The position numbers were made by a program, and so were the translations under genes. This document shows positions 1-5,614 of a stretch of DNA of 6,034 nucleotides, in pieces. Origin of the DNA: Bacilli bacterium (lineage in GTDB: Bacteria; Bacillota_I; Bacilli_A; ML615J-28; CAG-698); the NCBI GenBank assembly GCA_028691715.1, contig JAQUYR010000075.1:1-6034 (forward strand), given 5' to 3'. Numbering within the stretch: the stretch's first letter is position 1; the number at the start of each line of letters is the position of its first letter. Below the pieces are notes generated by a model. That model saw only the letters and a list, made by a program, of their open reading frames with translations, ran no database searches and was not told the origin of the DNA.

Positions 1-1219
1 TATATCCAATATTCCTATCAGCCAATTCCTCTACTCCAAAAGGTAAAGCACCATAAAGTCCCATAACAATTTGACTTAAATCCCCAACTCTTTTGTAAAG
101 CTTGCTACTACTAAAAGCTTCTTTTTGGTAATCCCCAATCGATTGATAAAGGAAAGGCTTAACATCTTGGTCAATAAATCTCTTTCTCATTACAAGAATA
201 GCAGGTTTCCCAATATCCGTAGTAATCCACCTTCTTCCCAACCTTTCAGCAACAGCAGCAGTAGTCCCACTACCCCCAAAAACATCTAAAACAATAGAGT
301 TTTCATTAGAAGAACCTTTGATAATTCTTTCTAACAAAGCTTCTGGCTTTTGCGTTGCATAGTTTAATCTTTCCTTTGCCATACCATTTATTGTTGCAAT
401 ATACCATACATCAGAAGGTAAAGCTTTTTCTGAGTCCCCTCTCCCTTTATTCCCATCAGAAATTAAAGCTCCTTTATATTTCAATCTGTTTGCCGTAGCA
501 TCACTAATCTGCCTATCTTCTAAAACTTCATTACTATTAAAGATATAATTATTTTGACTTTTTGTATAGACAAATATTGAATCGTGTTTTCTGTTCCACC
601 TGCTTTCAGTTCTTAATCCCCAAGAGTAATGCCACACAATTTCATTTAAAAAATATCCTTTTCCAAATATATCATCAAGCATAAGCTTAACATAGTGTCC
701 CACATGCCAATCAATATGAACATAGACACTTCCCCTTTCGCTTAATAGTTCTTTCATTAATAATAATCTTGGGTACATCATTTTAAGATATGATACAGTG
801 CCATCTTTCCATGTATCTGCATAAGCAAATTGTTCTATTACTGTTGGCTTTTGTGAAAGGTCAGCACCAGGGAGTTTAACACTTGTTCTATAATCTGCCT
901 TACTATCGTATGGAGGGTCAATATAAATAAGGTCTATCATTCCACGCATTGAAGGAAGTCCTGTGGCTTCGTCTCCTGCAAGCAGTGCTTGCATGGCTAA
1001 GAGATTATCCCCATAAATTAATCTATTAATCCAATCTTTGCTTACTTCTTGATTATTTTGTCCTTTCCAAAGCCCAGAGCTATCCTTTGCAGGAATAACA
1101 AGTTCATTGGTTTGAAGACCAATTTTATTAGCAGAGCTTAAACGTTCAAGGATTTTTTCAGCTTCCTTTCTACCTTCCTCAACAATTTTAGGAAGTTCAA
1201 AGATTAAAGATTTCGCCAT
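1..1219 (-). CDS. Site-specific DNA methyltransferase, beta class (5' part; runs off left edge)
   Basis: This gene encodes an S-adenosylmethionine-dependent DNA amino-methyltransferase (N6-adenine or N4-cytosine) of the kind found in restriction-modification systems. The ATG at 1217-1219 opens 406 codons with no stop before the window edge, so the C-terminus is missing. The catalytic motif IV, DPPYD, is at residues 101-105. A TQKP motif (289-292, motif X region) and the SAM-binding motif I (LDVFGGSGTT, 311-320) follow. Motif IV before motif I is the order of the beta class, which includes type III Mod subunits. The start is supported by an N-terminal helix rich in Glu and Lys and by the eight-codon copy of it at 2044-2067. 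No restriction subunit is visible; if present it lies left of the window. A structured leader precedes the gene. The methyltransferase call is firm, but the R-M type is not decidable here. Confidence 0.93.
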   Translation of the reverse strand, partial: MAKSLIFELPKIVEEGRKEAEKILERLSSANKIGLQTNELVIPAKDSSGLWKGQNNQEVSKDWINRLIYGDNLLAMQALLAGDEATGLPSMRGMIDLIYIDPPYDSKADYRTSVKLPGADLSQKPTVIEQFAYADTWKDGTVSYLKMMYPRLLLMKELLSERGSVYVHIDWHVGHYVKLMLDDIFGKGYFLNEIVWHYSWGLRTESRWNRKHDSIFVYTKSQNNYIFNSNEVLEDRQISDATANRLKYKGALISDGNKGRGDSEKALPSDVWYIATINGMAKERLNYATQKPEALLERIIKGSSNENSIVLDVFGGSGTTAAVAERLGRRWITTDIGKPAILVMRKRFIDQDVKPFLYQSIGDYQKEAFSSSKLYKRVGDLSQIVMGLYGALPFGVEELADRNIGY

Positions 1220-1478
1220 AGCATTAATTGTATTTAGTGCATCGGCTATTTATTCAAAGAAAGTTACAAAAAAAAGCATGGGACTTATGTAACTTATCTC
1301 TGTTGCAAGGAGGTCGAAGTCCCACACAAAAAGATAAGTTACGCCCATGCCGTATGACACGAGCGTAAACCTATCCATTCATGTTTGTGTTTAAATTTTC
1401 GACCTTTAGCAACACATGAATAAATAGCTAACGCTATTTTTCCAATAAAAAACTACAAACCACTTTGGGTTTGATTTG
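1220..1478 (-). promoter_or_regulatory. Structured 5' leader of the methyltransferase, pseudoknot-capable RNA, copy 1
   Basis: Read as minus-strand RNA, the leader has these possible helices. The first is a hairpin, 1472-1478 with 1456-1462, with one U-G pair. The second is a hairpin, 1433-1439 with 1422-1428 (AAATAGC, loop GTTA). Helix S1 has three blocks: 1409-1413/1302-1306, 1398-1404/1312-1318 and 1384-1390/1324-1330. Helix S2 pairs 1344-1350 with 1276-1282 (GCATGGG/CCCATGC) and 1332-1342 with 1289-1299 (11 bp). S2 uses the loop of S1 and the bases just after it, so together they form an H-type pseudoknot. A small hairpin at 1351-1361 lies in the loop. An outer helix, 1418-1428 with 1245-1255, can close everything and would compete with the second hairpin. 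I do not recognise it as a known Rfam family; a riboswitch, ribozyme or other structured element are all possible. Confidence 0.65.
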
Positions 1479-1479
1479 G

Positions 1480-1487
1480 CAAAGATA
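1480..1487 (-). promoter_or_regulatory. Possible Bacteroidota -7 box for the methyltransferase leader
   Basis: The minus strand reads TATCTTTG, which matches the Bacteroidota -7 consensus TAnnTTTG and lies near the edge of the conserved unit. No TTTG is present 19 bases upstream, so only half of the promoter is seen. It is also only one base from the first leader hairpin (1456-1478), so the box and that hairpin can hardly both be real as drawn. The equivalent site in copy 2 reads TTTCTTTG and has lost the consensus A. Confidence 0.35.
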
Positions 1488-1492
1488 GTAAA

Positions 1493-1736
1493 AAAGTCCA
1501 TTCCCAGAGAATGTTTTAAAGAATGGTGCAAGTATTTATTCATAATAAATTCATTGATAAAATATATACTTATGATTTTTTTTGCAGGAAGTGGTAAAAA
1601 TTTAGTAGAAAAAGCAGTAAACTTATAATCCAACTCTTCGAAAATTCAAGATATAAAATTAATCATTTCCAATAAGAAAGATTGGATTTTAAGCAATTAA
1701 GAAATATCTATGGGCAAAGAAAGAAGTTTTAATGCT
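1493..1736. other. Spacer without a recognisable gene
   Basis: The spacer is AT-rich and lies between leader copy 1 and the tandem array. I see no supported coding region. The only structure noted is a short dyad, TCCAAT (1668-1673) and ATTGGA (1681-1686), followed by TTTT on the plus strand. It is too weak to call a terminator. Bases 1715-1736 look like a degenerate first unit of the following array. Confidence 0.6.
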
Positions 1737-1956
1737 CAAACAACTTAGTTTTCATACCTCAACAACTTAGTTTTCATACCCCATAAGTGCCACTTTCATA
1801 CCCCATAAGTGCCACTTATATGACTCAGAAGTGCCACTTCCCAACCTTAAAAGTGCCACTTCCCGACCTCAAAAGTGGCACTTTTCTACCTTATAAGTGG
1901 CACTTTCAGACCATAAACAAGAAGATTTCAGAGCAAGAACAAGAAGATTTCAGATT
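1737..1956. repeat. Tandem array of ten 22-bp units in three sequence families
   Basis: The period is exactly 22 bp over 220 bp. Units 1-2 share the core ACAACTTAGTTTTCATACC. Units 3-6 carry AAGTGCCACTT and units 7-8 carry its reverse complement AAGTGGCACTT. Units 9-10 (1913-1956) share ACAAGAAGATTTCAGA. Most of units 1-8 end in ACC. The central core is an 11-bp near-palindrome whose middle base flips between C and G. The array ends directly against the terminator at 1957. Because 22 is not a multiple of three and units vary freely, it is not a protein repeat. Its function is unknown; repeated protein-binding sites or a slippage-generated array are both possible. Confidence 0.9.
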
Positions 1957-1998
1957 AAAAAGAGACTATCCCTTGAATTATGAGACAGCCTCTTTTTT
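1957..1998 (-). terminator. Strand-specific intrinsic terminator
   Basis: On the minus strand, GAGGCTGTCTC (1992-1982) pairs with GGGATAGTCTC (1972-1962) across a 9-base loop, using three G-U pairs. The stem continues into A/T flanks and then TTTTT. On the plus strand the same three positions would be A-C mismatches, so the hairpin is built for leftward transcription. It would end transcripts coming through leader copy 2 and, failing an earlier stop, from the CBASS operon. Confidence 0.78.
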
Positions 1999-2010
1999 AC
2001 TTTAGATAGT

Positions 2011-2067
2011 CTACAATGACACTAAAAACAACTGTAAATACCTTTCAAAAATCAAAGATTTCGCCAT
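2011..2067 (-). pseudogene. 18-codon remnant of a second methyltransferase-like gene start
   Basis: The reading frame opens with MAKSLIFE, identical to the first eight residues of the methyltransferase at 1219. It then diverges at once and stops after 18 codons at TAG (2011-2013). The eight shared codons differ from the other copy at two bases, both synonymous: TTA/TTG for Leu and ATC/ATT for Ile. It sits directly behind leader copy 2 and just before the terminator. The simplest reading is that a paralogous gene with its own leader stood here and was deleted. A functional leader peptide is the alternative. Confidence 0.6.
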
Positions 2068-2341
2068 AGCATTAAATTATTAATTGCAATCGCTACTTAT
2101 TCAAAGAAATCTACAAAAAAAGCATGGGTTGAGTAACTCATCCGCTCTTGATAACCTCGGAAGCCCGTACAACAAGATAAGTTACGCCCATGCCATATAA
2201 CATGAGCGTAAACATGCTTGTTCTTAGTTCTACATTTGAAATTTCCGAGGTTTCAATTAACAAGAGCAAATAGCTAACGCTATTTTTCCAATAAAAAATT
2301 ACAAATCACTTCAGTTTTGATTTGACAAAGAAAGAAAAAAA
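2045..2341 (-). repeat. Duplicated leader unit, copy 2
   Basis: This is the second diverged copy of the unit at 1197-1492. It lies between the stop of the TIR-STING gene and the terminator. Conserved blocks include the upstream tail (2268-2324), the inner loop segment (2176-2213), the CCCATGC/GCATGGG pair and the first eight codons of the downstream frame. The variable blocks at 2144-2176 and 2223-2267 differ from copy 1 but keep pairing with each other. Confidence 0.88.
2068..2324 (-). promoter_or_regulatory. Structured pseudoknot-capable leader RNA, copy 2
   Basis: The fold matches copy 1. The first hairpin is 2318-2324 with 2302-2308 (perfect). The second is 2279-2285 with 2268-2274. S1 pairs 2261-2267 with 2144-2150 (7 bp) and 2243-2252 with 2153-2162 (10 bp), with weaker extension inward. 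S2 pairs 2187-2193 with 2122-2128 and 2176-2185 with 2133-2142, including one U-G pair that exists only in minus-strand RNA. The loop hairpin 2194-2204 has CAU/AUG where copy 1 has CGU/ACG, a compensatory change. The outer helix is shorter here (2268-2274 with 2092-2098). What it now regulates is unclear, because only an 18-codon frame follows. Confidence 0.62.
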
Positions 2342-2473
2342 TGAAATTTAAAAATAGAGTTTAATAATTGTAAGAAAGATTAGTATTTCCCTTATATATG
2401 CATCTTAATTTAATATTTCATTTTAAGATAATCATGGTAAGTAGATTAATAGAAAAATACTAGCAACTATTCA

Positions 2474-3376
2474 TTATTCAATAATCTCGATTTTAATACA
2501 ACTTTGATCAGGATAGTTTTCTTCGAGCAAAGCCATTAACGCTTTGACAAAGTTTCGGACTTCCTGCTCTACATATTTTTTCTGTCGTTTTGTTAATGTC
2601 AATTCTGATGAGGGGACTATTTTCCTTATTACATCACAAATAATTTCAATTGTGGTTGGAATATCCCAAACATCTCCATTTCCATTATTTTCTATAAAAA
2701 TTGTTGGTCTCTCTTGTTTCTTAATGAAATTCGTTTCTATCGAATTTGTATTTATTATCAACTTATCTCTAATTGCATGAATGTTATTTGGATATAATGG
2801 TACCTTAATTTTGATTTTAAAATCCACTATTTTATCATTATAAACATTGTCTATTATTTTCTTAATGTAATTTTTATAATAACCCAAAGCTAATGCTGTA
2901 GAAGATGATCTTGAAAATTTAAACGTATCTTTTGTATTATTCAATTCTTCTATCAAACTACCAATACATTTATCTAATGTTCCTAATTCATCTCCACTAA
3001 AAATTGCTAACGTTTGTCCTAACAAGTCAGTGGGTATTCTACAACCTTTCTCCATCATAACAAATGCTCTTTCTCTCCCTAAAGTAGCCAAAAACATACC
3101 AGCTTCAAACAGAACATTATCTCGCATTATGTTGTATTTACCATCTTTGATCTCGCCTACATCATCACTTGTTGCAATTAATACACCATAATCATATAAT
3201 ATTGATTTTTCTTGTAAGTTTTCTAAAGTTGTTTTAGATAGTTTAAAAACATTTGAATCTGTCCAAAGCTCAACATCCAACCACGAATCACAGCTTTTCA
3301 CTATTCTATCTTTTACTTCATTTGCAACCATCAACCCTTGTGTTGATGAACCAATAAATAATTTTCTTTTTATCAT
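2474..3376 (-). CDS. TIR-STING cyclic-dinucleotide receptor, CBASS effector
   Basis: This 300-residue protein is predicted to be the killer subunit of CBASS. Residues 4-130 are a TIR-like NAD+-hydrolysing domain of the 'predicted nucleotide-binding' type: KLFIGSS at 5-11, LWTD at 37-40, FKLSKTTLE at 44-52, RDNVLFEAGMF at 85-95 and LGRER at 99-103. Glu91 is the likely catalytic residue. Residues from about 155 are STING-like, opening with ALALGYYKNY (161-170), which resembles the first helix of the STING cyclic-dinucleotide fold. Arg223 and the DIPTT segment (238-242) are candidates for ligand contacts. No membrane helix is seen, as expected for TIR-STING proteins. In characterised relatives, c-di-GMP binding drives filament formation and NAD+ loss. 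The start overlaps the E2 stop as ATGA. The TIR call is firm. The STING call rests on motifs, length and gene context. Confidence 0.85.
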   Translation of the reverse strand: MIKRKLFIGSSTQGLMVANEVKDRIVKSCDSWLDVELWTDSNVFKLSKTTLENLQEKSILYDYGVLIATSDDVGEIKDGKYNIMRDNVLFEAGMFLATLGRERAFVMMEKGCRIPTDLLGQTLAIFSGDELGTLDKCIGSLIEELNNTKDTFKFSRSSSTALALGYYKNYIKKIIDNVYNDKIVDFKIKIKVPLYPNNIHAIRDKLIINTNSIETNFIKKQERPTIFIENNGNGDVWDIPTTIEIICDVIRKIVPSSELTLTKRQKKYVEQEVRNFVKALMALLEENYPDQSCIKIEIIE

Positions 3377-3993
3377 GATATTAATTTTAAATCATACTTA
3401 ACTTGATGTTTCCCTATCTGCTGTAGTTTTAAAAAAGAATCTAAATGGCATTCTGATGTTTTCTTACCACTTCCACAAATACAATTATCATTTTTATTAA
3501 TCATTCCATATAAAAATGAGAGACCAATAATTTTAATTTCATTTAAATTAGATGTTTTCAATAATTCAGAATAAAATTCAAATATACCTTGTTTTCCATG
3601 TGAATACTCTTTAATAAACTTTCCTTCGTTTTTCTTTACTAATTGATTAGCAAAAAAGGGTATTACAATCTCTTTTATAAAGTCTATTATTGTAATTCCA
3701 TTTATACATTTTAAAATTTCATCTGCATCTACAGTTAAACAACATGTATTATCTTTATATTTATGATAATCAAATTCACATGGAATTTCTCCTCCAACTT
3801 CAAGAAGATAGGGATATCTTTTTGGATACCCCTCTTTATATCTAATCTCTATCAAATAAGCACCACAACCATTAATATCTAATATACCTTTCAGATATTT
3901 ATCATTGCCTTGAACTTTTATTTCAAGATTTGGAAAAAAATTAATAGCATCTTTTATATGTCTTTCAAAAACTTTTCTACTATCTTCTTGCAT
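3373..3993 (-). CDS. E2-like conjugating enzyme with C-terminal SEC-C zinc motif (type II short CBASS)
   Basis: This 206-residue protein has a ubiquitin-conjugating E2-like fold in its first half. The order is an N-terminal helix, beta strands, YPKRYPYLLEV (56-66) matching the E2 'YP..P' turn, then His77 and CCL at 84-86. Cys85, next to Leu, is the likely thioester cysteine; Cys84 is its neighbour. In short type II CBASS the E2 acts without an E1 and modifies the C-terminus of the CD-NTase to boost signalling. Near the C-terminus is C171-I-C-GSGKK-x3-C182-H, an exact SEC-C zinc motif as in SecA. The ATG lies 14 bases inside the end of the CD-NTase gene, and the stop overlaps the TIR-STING start by 4 bases, so the three genes are co-translated. 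The role of the SEC-C tail is unknown; binding a partner or nucleic acid is a guess. Confidence 0.83.
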   Translation of the reverse strand: MQEDSRKVFERHIKDAINFFPNLEIKVQGNDKYLKGILDINGCGAYLIEIRYKEGYPKRYPYLLEVGGEIPCEFDYHKYKDNTCCLTVDADEILKCINGITIIDFIKEIVIPFFANQLVKKNEGKFIKEYSHGKQGIFEFYSELLKTSNLNEIKIIGLSFLYGMINKNDNCICGSGKKTSECHLDSFLKLQQIGKHQVKYDLKLIS

Positions 3994-4939
3994 ATGGTGT
4001 TGACTTAGTCGCTATTTCCTTTATTTTATCAATATCAGATTTCTCATCTTTATCTTCTCCATCAGGAAACCTATTCCCTAAATGCTTTTTCCATAATTTA
4101 CTCGCTTTAAGTTGATTTTTCTCATCTATTGCTTTTTTTGCATCATCAATAAAGTCTGATAAATTTTTCCAAAAATAATCTTTTTTTGTTTGACTATAAT
4201 CTTCAAAAATATCATCGAAAGGAACAGCAGGAACTATACATTGAAATTGTGAACTTGTAGAACTTTTCAAACTATTCTTAATCCCTATCAATGTGTATTT
4301 TAACGCTATATCATCATCATCATTTGACATATAATTATTCATTGCCAAAATTGTCATTGCTAAACCACTTGGCATTTTCGTACCATTATCAGAAGATTTA
4401 TTGTCGCACCAAGCCTTTAAATATCTAACTATTCGTAATAATTGATCATTAGATTTTTTACTCTGTACAAAGGCATCAACCATATCTTTTGGATCGTCTT
4501 CATTAAAGCCATTCCCTTTTATTGCCAATGATGGATGTCTATCTACCTCTTTATCAAATATATAAATTGGCAAATCAATATTATAATCCCCTTTATAATT
4601 AACAGTTATACATTTTTTTCGATGAGAAATATCATTAGTAATATTACTAACCGCATTTTTTACCCAAATTTGAAGTGTTTCTGCGCTTACACTATCAGGA
4701 TTAGATTTAAAGTAAACGCCATAATCCAAATCACATGTATTATCCTTCGTTCTTATCAATGTTCCCATTTTGTAAGAACCTTGAATCCAAAAATCTGGAA
4801 TATAATTTGGATGTTCTTTACTAAAATAATTTTTGATTTTATCTCTAATATTGTTTTTTGATTTTATTAACGATGATTTCTTAGGATTACTTCTAATATC
4901 ATCATTAAAATTTTTAAAAAGTGTATTGCATTTCGCCAT
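3980..4939 (-). CDS. CD-NTase, cyclic oligonucleotide synthase of CBASS
   Basis: This 319-residue cGAS/DncV-like nucleotidyltransferase would make the alarm nucleotide on phage infection. The nucleotide-binding GS is at 54-55 (FWIQGSYKMGT). Metal-binding Asp70 and Asp72 lie in CDLDYGVYF (69-77), with the third carboxylate Asp122 in IDLPIY. A helical second domain includes LRIVRYLKAWCD (168-179), and GNRFP (288-292) near the end resembles the tail of DncV. The DxDxGxY active site is closer to DncV-type enzymes than to the SDVDVVV form I recall for CdnE of Rhodothermus, yet known STING partners are mostly CdnE. The product is therefore uncertain: cGAMP isomers or c-di-GMP. The last residues are YARR and overlap the E2 start. 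The first gene of the operon, it starts 92 bases after the upstream gene's stop. Confidence 0.92.
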   Translation of the reverse strand: MAKCNTLFKNFNDDIRSNPKKSSLIKSKNNIRDKIKNYFSKEHPNYIPDFWIQGSYKMGTLIRTKDNTCDLDYGVYFKSNPDSVSAETLQIWVKNAVSNITNDISHRKKCITVNYKGDYNIDLPIYIFDKEVDRHPSLAIKGNGFNEDDPKDMVDAFVQSKKSNDQLLRIVRYLKAWCDNKSSDNGTKMPSGLAMTILAMNNYMSNDDDDIALKYTLIGIKNSLKSSTSSQFQCIVPAVPFDDIFEDYSQTKKDYFWKNLSDFIDDAKKAIDEKNQLKASKLWKKHLGNRFPDGEDKDEKSDIDKIKEIATKSTPYARR

Positions 4940-4983
4940 ATTCCTATTTTTAATTTTATTTATTTGTTTAAAAAATGGTTTTT

Positions 4984-5007
4984 AAAAGAGAACCATCAAA
5001 CTCTTTT
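4984..5007. terminator. AT-rich dyad between the HNH-like gene and the CBASS operon
   Basis: AAAAGAG (4984-4990) and CTCTTTT (5001-5007) form a 7-bp stem with a 10-base loop. On the plus strand it runs into six T residues; on the minus strand it is followed by TTTTAAAAA. An overlapping alternative stem, ATGGTT (4975-4980) with AACCAT (4991-4996), could compete. It may be a weak terminator or attenuator separating the upstream small genes from CBASS, which would leave room for a CBASS promoter here, but I find no TAnnTTTG box. Confidence 0.4.
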
Positions 5008-5031
5008 TTCAAATAATAATAGACATAAAGA

Positions 5032-5319
5032 CTATAATCGTATTGTATTATTTGAGTTTATTGGGACCAGAGGTCCATCAACATAAAATAAATCAGTTCC
5101 ATTGTTACACCCTTTGCATAAAGGAACAATATATTGAACATTTGTTTCTCCGACTATTTTAACATGAGCTCCTACTTCTGCTTTTGCAGAACAATTCACT
5201 GCATGACAATAACCTACTTTCTTGTTCGCTTTCTTTTCCCAAAAATCTAACCAAGAAGTATAACCATTAGGCACATCATTATTCCCTGTGCCATTTAAAT
5301 TTTGAACATAATATCTCAT
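5032..5319 (-). CDS. Small HNH-like zinc-binding protein
   Basis: This 95-residue protein contains Cys38 and Cys43 (CHAVNC), then GAHV with His52, then IVPLCKGCNN with Cys68, Cys71 and Asn72. Two cysteine pairs around a 'GAH' and a 'PLC..CN' strand-turn are the layout of a treble-clef HNH fold. The usual final HNH histidine is not evident, so nuclease activity is doubtful and the protein may only bind DNA or RNA. There is no signal peptide or membrane segment. It lies 57 bases after the 43-residue gene and 92 bases before the CD-NTase. Its start context, AATAAGAATATG, closely matches that of the CD-NTase (AATAGGAATATG). A role linked to CBASS is not shown; a mobile-element or phage-type accessory gene is equally possible. 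Confidence 0.7.
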   Translation of the reverse strand: MRYYVQNLNGTGNNDVPNGYTSWLDFWEKKANKKVGYCHAVNCSAKAEVGAHVKIVGETNVQYIVPLCKGCNNGTDLFYVDGPLVPINSNNTIRL

Positions 5320-5376
5320 ATTCTTATTTTTTTAATTAATAATTTTAATTTGAGCATATAGCTCTTTTAGATAAAC

Positions 5377-5508
5377 CTATTTCTTTGATTTATCTTTTCC
5401 GTCAGAGGTTTTCGGTGTTGAACGATAATGAGGAGGGACTTTTGTCCCATCCTCTTTTGTATGTTCATGCACATAAACCTTCTTCTTTCCTGCATCTGTT
5501 TGTGCCAT
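5377..5508 (-). CDS. Small basic hydrophilic protein, 43 residues
   Basis: The ATG at 5506-5508 opens MAQTDAGKKKVYVHEHTKED, followed by a short Pro/His/Tyr/Arg segment (VPPHYRS, 24-30) and a charged tail ending KDKSKK before TAG. The composition (many Lys, His, Gly, Asp; no hydrophobic core) is that of a soluble, probably nucleic-acid- or partner-binding small protein. The VYVHEHT plus HYRS pattern resembles short conserved Bacteroidota proteins of unknown function. It reads in the same direction as the HNH-like gene 57 bases downstream and may share its transcript. A longer frame on the same strand (5367-5582) overlaps it, but its sequence looks random. I infer no function. Confidence 0.55.
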   Translation of the reverse strand: MAQTDAGKKKVYVHEHTKEDGTKVPPHYRSTPKTSDGKDKSKK

Positions 5509-5614
5509 AATAAAAAAGTATTATAGATATTCGAATTACTACCGACCGAATTACGCCGTGTACTCTTTTTAATGTCGTACATAACATAGGTAGTTCTGAA
5601 GAATTTAAAGTATT

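Larger units (their letters stand above)
1197..1492 (-). repeat. Duplicated leader unit, copy 1
   Basis: This is one of two diverged direct copies; the partner is at about 2045-2341, offset by 846-848 bases. The homology covers the first eight methyltransferase codons (MAKSLIFE), the whole stretch upstream of the start, and a conserved tail ending in an A-run near 1492. Conservation is patchy. The segments around 1418-1480, 1332-1370 and 1197-1282 are close to copy 2. The segments 1300-1330 and 1384-1413 are largely different in sequence but remain mutually complementary. Confidence 0.88.

Noticed and set aside
1220..1478. Integron attC site
   Set aside because: A conserved border with a variable self-complementary centre is reminiscent of attC, and GTTACGC and GTTAGC motifs occur. 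However, no pair of sites fits RYYYAAC/GTTRRRY at the ends, the two helices form a pseudoknot rather than one hairpin, and the unit precedes a gene start instead of following a gene.
1571..1624. 18-codon plus-strand frame with AGSGKN, resembling a P-loop
   Set aside because: It is far too short, with no start signal and no continuation of an ATPase; a chance match.
1406..1633. 75-codon minus-strand open frame
   Set aside because: It ends inside the structured leader and reads through the conserved tail. Its protein is of low quality and rich in Phe/Tyr/Lys as in random AT-rich DNA, and copy 2 does not preserve the frame.
1737..1956. CRISPR array
   Set aside because: There are no spacers between units, the unit is only 22 bp and its core changes along the array. 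No cas gene is in the window.
1787..2005. 72-codon plus-strand open frame
   Set aside because: It is the 22-bp array and terminator read as protein. The period is not a multiple of three and the product does not repeat.
2402..2429. Dyad after the TIR-STING stop as operon terminator
   Set aside because: ATCTTAA/TTAAGAT has a 14-base loop, a very weak stem and no T-run on the minus strand.
2544..2780. 78-codon plus-strand open frame
   Set aside because: It is antisense to the TIR-STING gene, which has clear domain motifs.
4535..4861. 108-codon plus-strand open frame
   Set aside because: It is antisense to the CD-NTase. The hydrophobic Ile-rich product is typical of the complement of Lys/Asn-rich coding DNA.
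5367..5582. 71-codon minus-strand open frame overlapping the 43-residue gene
   Set aside because: The sequence has no recognisable pattern, while the shorter frame in another phase has a coherent hydrophilic composition. The choice is moderately, not fully, certain.
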